Assembly: GCA_033964015.1 (NCBI GenBank)
Contig: CM066919.1
Location: 4,058,101 to 4,122,100, forward strand
Direction of reading: 5' to 3'
Length of the DNA: 64,000 nucleotides
DNA from: Scolanthus callimorphus
Lineage: Eukaryota > Cnidaria > Anthozoa > Actiniaria > Edwardsiidae
In this document: positions 20,604-32,429 of the stretch, one piece after another
How positions within the stretch are numbered: the first letter of the stretch is position 1
Layout of the letters: every line of letters starts with the position of its first letter
The notes under the pieces: generated by a model
Database searches by the model: none
What the model saw: the letters and a program-made list of their open reading frames with translations, nothing else
What the model was told of the DNA's origin: nothing
Position numbers and translations under genes: made by a program

Positions 20604-23600
20604 GTTACGGAAATACATTTTGGTATTTTTAGAATAGTATTAACAATTTAATATTTCGTTTTAATTCATCATCACTAGACCTTTCTGTTTCATCACTAGA
20701 CCTTTCGGTTAACCTTGTGTACCCAGAATTTGGATGAGTCAGCAGTTTGTGCGCTGTTGAAAACCAATTCTGTTAGATCTAGGAGATTTCCTTGTAGGGT
20801 AAAGAAAGTAGGCTTGCGCATTTCACTATTTATAACTACTGCTATGTTTCCGATAGAAACCGAAACTACCTGTCTCCTCTTAATCACCTTCATGCTGTTC
20901 ATAGTGTATAAATAGAGAATGAATTTAACTGTAAACACACAAGTAAATTAGTCCCTGAAACAAGTTACAAGCAGGAGCAACGAAGGCGAGTTGTGGTTAC
21001 AGACTGTAATTCCACGTAGGATGGATCAGTAAGTTGTACGGTAGATACTGGGTAAGGAAGCTCTTCTCAGGACTGAACCTTCTATGAAAACCTACTCTGG
21101 TCGTCTGGAGCTTATCAACTCGCCAAAATTGCTAACCTCCCGCGTCATCAAGCTTGTTAAAGGAATTTGACATTAAATCTAGAAATCCAGAAGATCCCGG
21201 GTAATTGCTTTGTAACATTTGGTGGAGAACCCGGGCATCGATCCCGGTACCTCCCCTACTGAGAAGATCCGAGTGCCTACCTAACATTTGGTGGAGAACT
21301 CCGAGGCCTACCTAACATTTGGTGGAGAACTCCGAGGCTTCTTGGAACATTTCCTTCAAATCACAAAAGTCATCTAACACTGGAGGAGAGCAAAACGTCT
21401 ATCGCAAAGAGGTATGACAATCTAACAAATTGTCGGAGAAGAAATGGAATTGTAGCAAAGAGATATGACGTCGAGAAAAGACTTTGCTTTACCTTCTGTT
21501 GTTCCTTGGGGATTAGATCGTTCCCCAGTGCTGGCTTGGAACGTTAATGGGCATTTTTATTAAATTTCTTTTAATATGAAGTATCTTTTAGTATGTAACT
21601 TCGTAAATGTGTTATTATTTCTACCTAGAACAATTTCAAAGAATATGATATGAGTGTTTTGCGTCTACATTGTTTTGGGGAATTGTTAATTTTGGAGTTT
21701 CTGTCATGCTATTCACATTTTAAGGTTAATTCAAAGAACGTACAGTAGTTCTAAATGTACATTACCAATTTTTGAGGGCCAAATTTATTTCGTCGTTGTA
21801 AATATTAGGGCTTCATATATATTTTTCTGGCTAAGAATAATTTTGTTGCTGCACCTAGTAAAAGTAGAGGAATGAAGAAGGTGAGAGACGCGTTCAGCGT
21901 ATCAACAAATGTGATTTTTTTTTACTCCCCAAGAGGAGAGGTAGAAGAATATTTCGACAATTCGAGAAAGTGATAGTGCCTGTGGTGTAATTTGAATTGT
22001 TATTATTAACGGGGAATTTAATTTTGTATAGTGATTCTGATAACTTTTTAAATGATATAGTATAAACATCCTCGAAATACATAGGGAACTTGAGAAAGGG
22101 GGATTCCCGTTTTTGTTCCGCTGTTGAAACAAGGTTATTTAGGGAACTGAAACTGAAATTATGGATGTTTCCATAACGTTTTGACATTAAAAGAATTGGC
22201 AAATGATTGTATTAGATTTTTCTCAAACATTTATATTCTTTCACAGATATGACAAAAGATTACCAGGAAAAAATACATGGACGTAAAAATCACACAAAGT
22301 CACTTTAACGATTATAAGTGGAATTGCACTACACTCAGTAAGTTAGCAGTGGGTGAATTAATTGACAGTTTTCAATATTTAAATTCAAACCGACAGTGTA
22401 TGTAGTGAAAAAAACATAATATAAGAGTTCAGCCTATTGAAAATTATATATTTGAGACATGCGGCCCAAACTTTCAAGAAATTTTGGGAAGATTACTATG
22501 TGATATTTGAGGAGATAATATATTTGAGACATGCGGCCCAAGCTTTTAAACAGTTTTGGGAGAGATTACCATGTGATATTTCAGGCCCCAGTTCTTGAGA
22601 AAAGTCCGAGAACGAGTATTGTGTGCACATATTGGAGATTTTTGTATAATGGCCTGAGAAGTATTTTGAGTCAAAGTTATTTGCGACAAAGATGTTATGG
22701 CATTGTCGCGTATTACAGCTATAAAGAGAGCTGTAGTTTTGGCTGAGCCTCGTTTTGAATTTAAAAAGAAAACCGAGCTAAGATGTTTGAAGTAAAGATA
22801 GTGTGGGAATAGTGCAATTCCAGAGTGAGAAGTTCACTAGTAAATATTTTTGGTTACAAATTCGGCTGATTCTCGCGGATACAATATTTTTTTGTTTAAG
22901 CGGTAATCTATTGAAACGAACATATAACTAGCATTCTACCATAACATTCGATTTAGAGAAACATGGGAATTCCCGCTTTTCAATTGTTTTGACTACCACT
23001 GTATAACCTTTATTTAGGATTTAGATACGGTTTTGCACTCAGAAGAAGAATATAACATGCATATTTTCTTGGTGAGAAGTAAAAGAAAGAAAAGAAATTT
23101 CAGCAACCACTAAGACTATTTCATAAACAAATAAATACGAGTCAAGTGAATAATTGGGTAACGAAGTAAATGACCGGTCTTGCTTATTTACCTTGATTTT
23201 ATCTTGCTCGCACGTTAGATATCTTCCCTACGAAAGAGTTTTCATATTTTAAATACCATGAGCTGATGTTGGAATGAAACAAGACATTTTCTACTGGGAT
23301 TAACGCAGTCCAGTAACATTTAAGCTTCGGGATCCGTTAATTAGTTTTTATGGAACCCATTAAACAAGAAGGTTGTTGGTTTTGATAACTTGTTTCTCTA
23401 CTAGAAGTGAATTGTTACTTAAGAAGCATAAAAGGAAACAAAAGATAAATTTCCTGCCCAGAAAGTGTTTCTGAGATTTCTTGTCCAGTGGGGTGGTTTT
23501 GTCTTCTCTTGGACCTCAGAGGTAAAGCGAAGATAATTGAAGAATGCACGGAGGATAACCAACACAGACGAAGAACTAATGGGTCAGGGATGAACGTAGA

Positions 23601-25155
23601 ATTTATAAACAATATTTCAAGACTACTGAATTACTTCACAGTAGAGATCTTCACACATGATAATAACGTGGTAATGCCGCGGTGATGGAAGATTTTGTGA
23701 TAACCCATGCTGAAGTTTACGTGGACGGACTTGGTTTCATCATGGGAATAATACCTCGTAACGCTGCAAAGTAGCAACGAACACTGTGATTACATTCAGT
23801 ACTAGCTCATTATCATGATCTGTCCATACATCACAAGCAAACAACGCAAACAAGTCATCTCTGATGAGCTTAATCAAGGACGACCACCAGAAGATAGATT
23901 AGTAAAGGAGGAAGTCGCCTGTGACTTATTTAGAGTGATCATTGCGAGAACACTCTGACATTGCTCGGAGGGAGCTACGTTGGAGATGGCAAGTGGAACA
24001 ACTCCTGGATCAGTAGACGCGAATGCGTAAACTGCAAGACTACCGCCGTGAATTGACAGATAAGCATGCAGTGCTAATTACTTACTTCAACTATGAGCCA
24101 TAACTTTACTTGTGGACAAAAATAAATCTATCAATAGTTAGATTTTGGGTGACCAATCAGTCAGATACTTTAATTTATTCCGTGCCCCAGGAGGAGCACG
24201 AATCTGAGTATGTTACGTCACGATTTTTATGAAAGTAGCAATTTTCAACGCAGACCTGTTTCAAACGTTTGGCCCTGTTTTGGTGATGTTTTTAGGTGAC
24301 CTAAATTTAGGAAATGAAAGTGAGTGTTTCGTTTCAGTAAGTGGACGCCTCTTTGCGGGAATCTCTTTCAGCGAGATTAACAGGTGTCTGCTTTCGAGAG
24401 CTCGAACAGGTCTGGATACTATAATTATATTCGTAAACAACTTTGTAACCTCTTGTACACCAAAATCAAGCGGTCTCAGCAATTTTGATTGCGCAGTAGA
24501 AAACGGCCGAGTTTACAAGCTCGGGAGACTTTATAGTTTTGTAAATGTTAAGTTTGTCAGCCCGAACTTGTAAACCAACAACCCCTCTTGATGTTGGTGG
24601 GACAATTTATCCGTTGTATGATCATGAATGAAAATTTTGTAGTCACGCTGTCCTTTAAGGCATGCGCAGTTAGTCAGCCTTGTAGTAACGTTGTCTTTTA
24701 GGACATGCGCATTTAGTTTCTCTAATTTTGTAAACTTTGTCATTCTTCTATTTTTACTGTAAGTCCTAGAACATGAAACAGCCCGTCACTGTTTATAGAG
24801 TTAAACGTCTACACTGATTGACTTTAGCTAATTTGACGATTGTTATTTTCTTCGCTTCATAATTTTAAACTCTTAAATTGTCAAAAATTGCTTTTACCTT
24901 ACGGGCTGTCGTCTGGATCTAGGATATAAAAGAAGGGCTCGATCGGCCTCTGTAGAGTGAGTTTTTGTGAGCTAGTCCCACATGTTCAATAAACAAGAAA
25001 AACTTGAGAAGATCCCGGGTAATTGCTTTGTACTCTGGTCGTCTGGAGCTTATCAACTCGCCAAAATTGCTAACCTCCCGCGTCATCAAGCTTGTTAAAG
25101 GAATTTGACATTAAATCTAGAAATCCAGAAGATCCCGGGTAATTGCTTTGTAACA
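20604..25155 (+). mobile_element. LTR-retrotransposon-like remains, non-coding interior
   Basis: A 125-bp block is present, identical by eye, at 21093-21217 and 25031-25155, ending GTAACA both times. After the first copy comes TT and a tRNA-primer-site-like TGGTGGAGAACCCGGG (21220-21235). Before the second copy lie a TATA-like GGATATAAAAGAAGG (24923) and a poly(A) signal TTCAATAAACAAG (24984). TGTTAC occurs at 24211 and 20604, and TAAG flanks 20600-20603 and 25156-25159, which would fit TG...CA ends and a 4-bp duplication. However, the regions upstream of the two 125-bp blocks do not match each other, so full LTRs are not proven. The 3.8-kb interior has no gag or pol frame. Confidence 0.5.
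21218..21345 (+). repeat. Primer-binding-site-like motif in three copies
   Basis: AACATTTGGTGGAGAAC occurs three times (starting 21214, 21282 and 21311), followed by CCGGGCATCGATCCCGG in the first and TCCGAGGC in the other two. The first copy is complementary to a tRNA 3' end: CCA, an acceptor strand and a T-arm stem. A tripled primer site is unusual. Confidence 0.55.
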
Positions 25156-25159
25156 TAAG

Positions 25160-25697
25160 TAATAACATAGTTTACTGACCACCTTTTACAACCACAGCCA
25201 CAATATACATAATAATCAGTTGTCATAGCCAGCTTTATGCCAGGGACTAACAAGCAAACAATATGACAAGGGTATAAAACATGTTACTCAAGAGAGTTTT
25301 ATAAGGCTCTCAGTTACAGTAGGGGAGTGTGTTTGCTGACATTTCAATTTCATTTCAATGGTCAGAAATGGTGTAGATTGTTCACCTGAAATCTTGGATT
25401 AATAATCATTTAAGTATACAAGCCCCATGTTCTATTGTATTCGAAAATGCACAAGGCTAGACAGTAAACGATTTTCATTGAAGTAACCAGGCCGCTCATT
25501 GTCTCGATCGTGCGGGATTAAGTTATGGGAGATGGGTTGACCTCGGAACACGCTACCTACAGCTTCACTTTGCATCAGCCAAGACCTTATTCACCTAATG
25601 ACCCACACAAAAGGGTACCTTTTCCCAAAACTCAGAAAAAACAAAACAAAACCCAAATCCTCTAGTCAATATAATGGGGAATGTGAAAGTAAAAATT
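25160..25697. other. Intergenic, no gene seen
   Basis: No supported reading frame, tandem repeat or terminal repeat was found between the LTR-like end and the recombinase fragment. Confidence 0.4.
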
Positions 25698-25852
25698 TCA
25701 AGGAAAGGCCAAAGAAAGGCCCTTAAGTTCGTTTTTCTCAGAAAATTGGCGAGCCAGTGTGGAGGCGGTAGGCGCCTCGCCAAGGGAGGGGGCGGTACTA
25801 GCTGCTAGGGTTGAGGCTGTTGATCCAGCGTTCATGACTTTGTCTTTTTGAG
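25698..25852 (-). pseudogene. Tyrosine recombinase, displaced C-terminal end
   Basis: Minus strand, open from the edge of the 6.6-kb insertion to TGA at 25700-25698. It encodes QKDKVMNAGSTASTLAAS and ends RQFSEKNELKGLSLAFP. Directly after the catalytic-Tyr segment EYYT that ends at 32430, this gives a continuous reading once one CT duplicate and the insertion are skipped. It is therefore the C-terminus of the gene at 33621-32430, moved 6.6 kb away. The downstream tail is of the kind seen after the Tyr in related cnidarian recombinases. Confidence 0.8.
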
Positions 25853-26452
25853 CTCAGGTGTGTTAAGGCCTGACTTCAGCATGAAAACGAGGCTAATTTT
25901 AAAATAAACCCAAATATCGCTCCGGTAATATTAAAAATAATTTCACGACATGAGATCATGTTAATGACGATTATGACATGTCACTGTAGAAGTTTCGTTG
26001 CCATAGCAACCAATGCGAATATATTTCTTAATTAAAGAGCACCCAAAAATGTACAGCCTTTTAAGGCTGACCTCAACTTGTTTTTCGTTGCTATTTTCTA
26101 CCTTGTCCTCTAATGTTGTGTATATTTCACTTTAATCCATTACTTGAGATTTAATAATACTCTATCAAGACTGGCTGGAAATCATTAAAAGGCGTTATGG
26201 TGTAGATAAACAAGTGATCGGTAGATTTATTCAGGTTTTCTTTTGATTTCAAGCGATTAAGTGTTCCCCATTTTGCAAAGAAAACCTTCACGGTGATCTA
26301 CTTCGATAGCCGCCATATTGCTTTTCGGCTCCGTCCCCTCCCTCCCCTATACAGTATTCTTAAACAATACATTTTGTCATCAAGCCTTACTCCCACGGGC
26401 AAATAACACAGGAGGCCCAGTCAAATACAGGATGAATTAGATCGTTTTCAAC

Positions 26453-29400
26453 ATGGCGGACGAAGCCTTCGATTTCCGAAAGCTTCTTCTTCGGAATATT
26501 GCAAGGAAATGTCACTGAAATACGGGTTTGTAACGCAATTATGATCATGTTGTATACCTCATCTTTGTGCTTTAATGAAATAAACATCGTTTCTTTTAGT
26601 GATAGTGCTCTAATTGTGTTGTTATTTGCTTCTAAACAAGACTAGGTGAATGTAGCCTCCAGCAAAGTATTATTTGGTTCTCAAATAGTAAAAGGCGCGC
26701 AAATCATAACGACAATGTTTTGATAAAAAAAGGTCTCAGTTTACTCATAAATTTCTATTCGCGCTCAAATTCAAGTCAGTTACGACTAAGTTAGCCGCCA
26801 AATAGTGTGCTCGCTTAGAGATTACAAATTCCAACTTTATACGAAAACAGTTTCTCTAGAAACTAAACCTGGTCATTAATTCGCCTCGCTGAAATGTCAG
26901 TGAAAGCTGAATGCGCTTGGGGAAGAGTTTGTATTCGAGAAACGAAAAGGTTCTGCTCTGTAGAAAGGTCTGCTGGAGAGGGTGCAGCAAAATTCGGTGC
27001 AAGAGTGTTACAAGAGAGGTATAAACTCTACTGTAAACAGTTTAATGGATATGAACAATTTAATATTACCCAATACGAGTTTAATCGGGTTTGCAAGACA
27101 GTTGACAATGAAATTTCCAACTGGAGAAATAAGCAGGCCAAGGACTCATATTTATCAAGGTTTGCTATGAACAACTGGACTGGGGGAAGCATAATGACCA
27201 AGGAAACAAGAGCCAGACATTCTCTGAGTAACTGCCAAGCATGTTTTCTGTTTAACTCAACCCTCCAATCTACCTACCCAACAAAAAAGATGAATATGAT
27301 GTCTAAAAATGGTCCCTTGAGTGAGCTACAAGCTGATGCAAAGAGGCATACAAAACCAGTTGTCCCCCAAAAGCAAGGGAAAATAACAAACAAACAACTT
27401 AAATCAATTGGGGAAGATATTTATTCGACATATAATGAGAAATGTAAAGAAAATTATGGGAAGACACTGAGTGAGATCTTGGTCCTTGTCCCTGAGGCCT
27501 CACTTCAGAAGAAGCTGTCCCCTGTTGAAAAAAGGAGCTCAACAAAGGCAGTTAAAAGGGGAGCTACAACAAAAGCTGTTTCATGGAAATGATAGTAGTA
27601 AACATCTAGCTGCAAATGAATCCTACAGTGCCAGAGAAAGTCGCAGAATGGCAGACTGCTTTGAAACAATAGAAGATGCAACAGAGAGAACTAAAGTAAC
27701 ACCCCCACACATGTGCTATCTCAAACATCACTGGTGATATAGATCAGTTTCTGGAGGATATCAAAGGCTGGCCTCAGGGTAAAGTCAACTGGTCTGAAAA
27801 AGCGCGCCAGTACAATATACGCCACAAGAACGAAGAATCCACACCTCATAATGGTGGTCAGTTACTTAAATCCCTATTGATCAATACAGAGGGCGTAGAT
27901 ATGTCTCACCTTGAAAATGAGGAAGACATAAATAACAAACCAGGTACGTAATATAGGGGGCCAGAATTAGACATAGACATGGTTTATTGGTACCGTGTAT
28001 ATAAAAATACATAGGCATTAGGTTCCAATAAATGTGTAGTTAAAAACAAAAATACAGAAAAAGAATTATTAGAAGGGGGAACAAGATAACCTGCATTTAC
28101 CCCCCCCCCCCCAGGCACGTCCCTGTAGATGACCAAATGTTATAATATGGGAGACATGCACAACAGTCATAAAAAAATCTCAAAAATTTTGTGAGCCTAA
28201 ATAACAGAAAGCCTGAAAATGTGTTCAAAGGTAGTTAATATGCAATTGACAGTAATCACAAAAAAATATTTCCACCACACCTCGCGATTTTTAAAAGAAC
28301 CCTGGAATTCTATAGAAATTGGTCATACAGAAGGCTGGTATTTCAGGGGGTTGAGGGAGGGCCATTCCGAAATGTTTAATTTCAAGGTTAGCAATAATCT
28401 TATTTTTTTGCATTTTGCATGTATTCTGCAGGATTCCGAGTAAGGCGGGCTCTAAAGAAGCAGAACGGAAATGACATATCTGTTCCTGTTCCCCGCTCAA
28501 ACAGACACATCCGTCAAGAAATAAATCACCTCATAGAAAATGGCACATTTGATATTGGTTTGCCTGTGGTAGAGAGTGAGGTTACTAAATTGTTAATAAA
28601 TGCCGATGGGGAAATTGAGCAAAGAAAACTGAGTATCTGTGCAAGGAAAATTCCATTTAGCCAAATAAGGAAAGATGCACTTTTGAAAAACAAGGATCTG
28701 CTCAGAATTAGAAGTGACCAATATTATAATGAAATGAGTAAGGATGATATTGTATCTTAGTTGAAGGCAATCCATGAAAGCACTACTGGAAGCGCTGGAA
28801 GAATTGAAGGAGCAACTTAAGAGATTTCAACGGCAAAGGCACTGGTTGTTATGGCATGACCATTCACCTCTAGCAAACCAAGGGCATGTGCTTTTCTGTG
28901 CAAGAGAGTTGTATGATCCTGCCATCCACTTGACAAAAGAAGAAGCTGAAACCAAACTAAAGCAGTCAGTTGATGTCCAAGCCACAATTGAAGCACCTCA
29001 GCTCTATATCCTAGGCTACAGCAAGTCATCCATAGAGGATCAGCTAAGGTTTATACCAACGCGACAGGAGGATTTACGGGAGCTGAGCCAGCCTGTTGAA
29101 GCAGACAATGGGGTGCAGGTGAAAGACATAATGAGGTTTATGAATGGTGATTTCCCTGCAGCACAGTTTGAAGATGGAACACTAGGGGGAACTAGGGGGA
29201 ACATACAGTTGTCCTGGGTGTGATACAGATATAAACTCAAGCTTTAGTCTGAGGTATACCCTTCAAAGGAGATATAAAACACTACAAGAAAAGCAAGAAC
29301 TAGTGTTATCTGGCCATTATGGAAGGCAGCACACTCCTCACCCATTCAGAAATTTGAAAGTAGACCAGCTAAAAATAGAGCTACAAGCAAGAGGAAGACT

Positions 29401-31315
29401 TGGCGAGGGCAGGAGAAATGAGCTTGAAAAAGAGTTAGCAAAGATCCTTGGTGGTTCAACAAGACTTCCCCCTTTGTTAACTGGTCATGGAAGTATCAAT
29501 GATCTCAATTTACAGTCATATGAGGTCCTCTGTTTTGAATCTTTACATTGCATCATGAACCATATCAAAAATCTCCTACAAGAACTACCTCACCACATCA
29601 CTAATATTGAAGCTCTTATTAAGCTGAAGGAAATCATCGCAGTTGAACTAAGCAAAGATAAGATGCGTGGCGTGGACTATCGAAAAACTCTAATTTACGT
29701 CACTATAGCTCTATATCCTCTTGCAAAACGAGACATAAGAATTCTCCTTGTAACTCTGTGTGAAATCACTGAAATTGTCTACTCCCAAGAAGATAAGAGA
29801 TCTCCCAAAATGATTCTCCGCCTTCACAACTTGTGCTGGAGACATGCAATGCTATGCCGAAAGCTGCTAACACCACCCAAGGCACTAACCTACAGAAAAC
29901 TGTTTGGAATATATTTCCATAGTTGTGTATCCCATGACCCGCAGCTTTAAGGGCTTGTTTCTCACCGTTCCACCAATGCAGAGATGTTTGAGAGGTTCTT
30001 TCAAAAAATATCAGATGTTACTAAGAAGACCTGGAGCAGAAAGATTGAGGACCTCTCCAAGAATGCCCTTTTCCATATAAATCAATCTCAATCAACAAGA
30101 TTGCCTACACAAGAATTCATTCTCAAAGAAGAGCGTACAATTAGTAAGCTGGCTAAAGCTCTTCCAAAGATGGGAAATACATTCCTTCTCAAGGAGGACT
30201 TAGAGCATTATGCTGCAGACTGGGAGACTCACATGAAGCTCATTTCTGACTACCTTAGATTAGGAGAAGGCAAGTGGTGGCAGGAGACAGATGATGGAAT
30301 TGAGTTCTTGGATGGTCCAGACGAACAGTGCTTCAGAGAAGAAGGTCTCAGACTCCACCACTTTCGTTCTTCTTCTATCCAAATTGAGCAGCAGCACCTA
30401 GACCTACACTGGAGTCAATGCCAAAGAGATGGTGTTAAGGTACCTGCAATGAAAGTCAGAGACCAGAGTGGCAAATGGCAAAGATCAAACACATGCTGTG
30501 CATTACAATCAGCTGCAGCAGATTTGATTGACAACACCACTGAAGACGGAGAGACTGCACACTGCATTGCCTCTGAAGTTCCACCACCTAAATTGAATGA
30601 TGAAGTAGAGGAAGAAGAGGAGGATGTCATTGGAGCAGATTCAGATTCTGAGGAGAGTGACAGAGTTGTTGTTACAAAGAGCAGAAATGTGGCAGATGTC
30701 ATAGAGAGTGGAAATCTCCCCACTGACATAGAGATACAACAAGAACGAAATGTTCAGGGCTGTCCGTCTCAAGTAAATGAAGCAGAGCAAATGCAGGAGC
30801 CAGGGTTGCAAAACAGAAGAACAGCCAGTGCTATGGTAATGCAACAAGAACAACATGTTGAGGGGTGTCAGTCTGAAGTAAATGAAGCAGAACAAACATC
30901 TACTGATATTGAAATGCAGGAGCCAGGGATACAAAACAGAAAGAGAGGCAGTGCTGAAAGTAGCAGCTCAGCAGCTATAGAGCCACCAGCAAAGAAGAAG
31001 AAATTGGAAGAAACAATTCTTATTTCAAAGACAGCAAATTCCCTGAATGGGGTCCTTGGTGTAAGCAATGATCTTTTGCTATTTGATAAGATAAAGCAAA
31101 CTCTTAAGTCCAACCCAAAATCCACATATCACATTGAACGCTTTAAAACAAATCTAGCCAAAATACAAGCTCAGACACTTAAAGCATACTCTCTGTTGCA
31201 CAATCAGCTTGCCAAGAAATCTAACACTTCTGATGTTGCTGATCAACGCAGGAAACTAAAGATAGCTAGAGCACTACTGTTATCATGGAGAATGGAAAAT
31301 ATTTTATACGAGTAA
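26453..31315 (+). pseudogene. Large unassigned protein of the 6.6-kb element (SAP-like motif)
   Basis: Reading parts on the plus strand. Possible first exon at 26453 (MADEAFDFRKLLLRNIARK). 26894-27592 and, after a frame change near 27580, on to a GTACGT donor at about 27949 (FLEDIKGWPQGKVNWSEKAR). Exon from acceptor TTCTGCAG at 28431 (GFRVRRALKKQNG). Then HWLLWHDHSPLANQGHVLF near 28840 and VDVQATIEAPQLYILGYSKS near 28975. A Cys pair YSCPGC follows near 29208, a SAP-like helix pair (LKVDQLKIELQARG, RRNELEKELAKILGG) near 29360-29455, a helical domain, and an acidic tail with two related repeats and a basic PPAKKKKLEE. Lesions: TAG at 28758, a frame shift near 28770, a 10-bp duplication at 29181-29200, TAA at 29948. 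I recall the WHDHS...VDVQA...SAP order in uncharacterised cnidarian and fish proteins; no reaction can be assigned. Confidence 0.6.
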
Positions 31316-32405
31316 AGACTATCCACAGCTACAATGAAACCAGTATATTTTGATCCAGTTTATGATTACATAAATACATAAAGTTATGGGTGCTTTTAAC
31401 AAAGCTGCACAAAGTTGTATATTTCAGTATTGGGTGTATGTCATGATCAGTTTGAGTTTACTATGAGTCACAGACAGTCAATGAGGCATGTAGCACCAAC
31501 AAGTTGACTAGTACTTGAATAAAAAAATGTTTCTTATTAACCCAAAGCAATACACCTAGTTGCTAAAATGTATTTTATTGTAATGGTTTCAAAAAACGTT
31601 TTTATTTAGTTTAGCGATAGCTTTTTACCCTGCTCATTATCTGTCATGTATTTAGCAAGTAAGGTAAGAGAGCCAATCAAATTGTGGGGTTCATTACAGT
31701 ACCGGTATGTAAATTTTTGTTTTTAGAAATGTAGAACATAATGTGTTAATATTTAAATGTACAGGATTTGTGTGCAACATTGCAAACTGGTTTCTGTATT
31801 TTGACAAAGAGCACTCATCTGTATAATAAATGCACTTACCCATAGCTCCATGTGCCCTTTGCACTTCATGTCAGGTGCTTCATTTCCCTGTAAGACGAAC
31901 TTCTCAATACATCTTATAGAAAAATATATAGACAGTAAGGAGAATTTGAAGTTCTCGTCCAAAAGTAATAAAATCCTAAATCACATGAAAACCAAGAGTT
32001 ATACCATTATCAATATTTGCAAGCGATTTCGTATTTTTATTTATCAATTTTCTTTCATTGAAGACACCATTTCTTCCTTAGACACGAGTATTAAATCGAT
32101 CTTCCGTTCTGAATTGTCGGTATTCGGTTCTACTGTGTAAGGAACGAGGCTTCAAAAGTGCGAGAAATCATTGAATGTCTGGACTTCAAAATAAATGATA
32201 CTCACCATTATAGTAGAAACAGCTTCTATCGGGTTTAGCCAAACAAACAGGCACATTTCTTCGCTCAAATTAAAAGAAATTGGCAAAAATCTCGTCTCAT
32301 CCAAGATGGCGGATCCCTCATCTTGATTTCTTGTTCATCCCCAGGGTCTTGTGGGTAATTTTCAAGATGGCGGTTGGATCATCGCAGAGGGGATTTTGAG
32401 GGCCC
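31316..32405. other. 3' flank inside the 6.6-kb element
   Basis: No gene supported. Two AAGATGGCGG words (32303-32312, 32364-32373) occur close to the right terminal repeat, mirroring AACATGGCGG at 26450 near the left gene start. Confidence 0.45.
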
Positions 32406-32429
32406 AAGTCAGGCCTTAACACACCTGAG

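Larger units (their letters stand above)
25853..32429 (+). mobile_element. 6577-bp inverted-repeat transposon of unassigned class
   Basis: Perfect 24-bp terminal inverted repeats (25853-25876 and 32406-32429) begin CTCAGGTGTGTTAAGGCCTG. The flanking AG/AG (25851-25852, 32430-32431) is the likely target duplication; a one-base-mismatched 4-bp version is also possible. The insertion splits a tyrosine-recombinase gene exactly in frame, which confirms both ends. The only coding content is one large multi-exon gene (plus) with no recognised DDE, HUH or recombinase motif. TTAA lies inside the repeat, not at its edge, so piggyBac/Kolobok-type targeting is not supported. Confidence 0.85.

Noticed and set aside
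20714..20938. First exon of the BEN-like gene
   Set aside because: Splice phase fits, but the sequence may lie inside the LTR-like element and has no recognisable domain. Mentioned only as a candidate.
21894..22202. 102-residue minus-strand frame
   Set aside because: AT-rich interior of the LTR-like element; no gag/pol motif.
25857..25876. TTAA-target (piggyBac or Kolobok) reading of the 6.6-kb element
   Set aside because: TTAA is present in both terminal repeats, but matching sequence continues outside it as part of the inverted repeat, and the recombinase reading frame sets the boundary further out.
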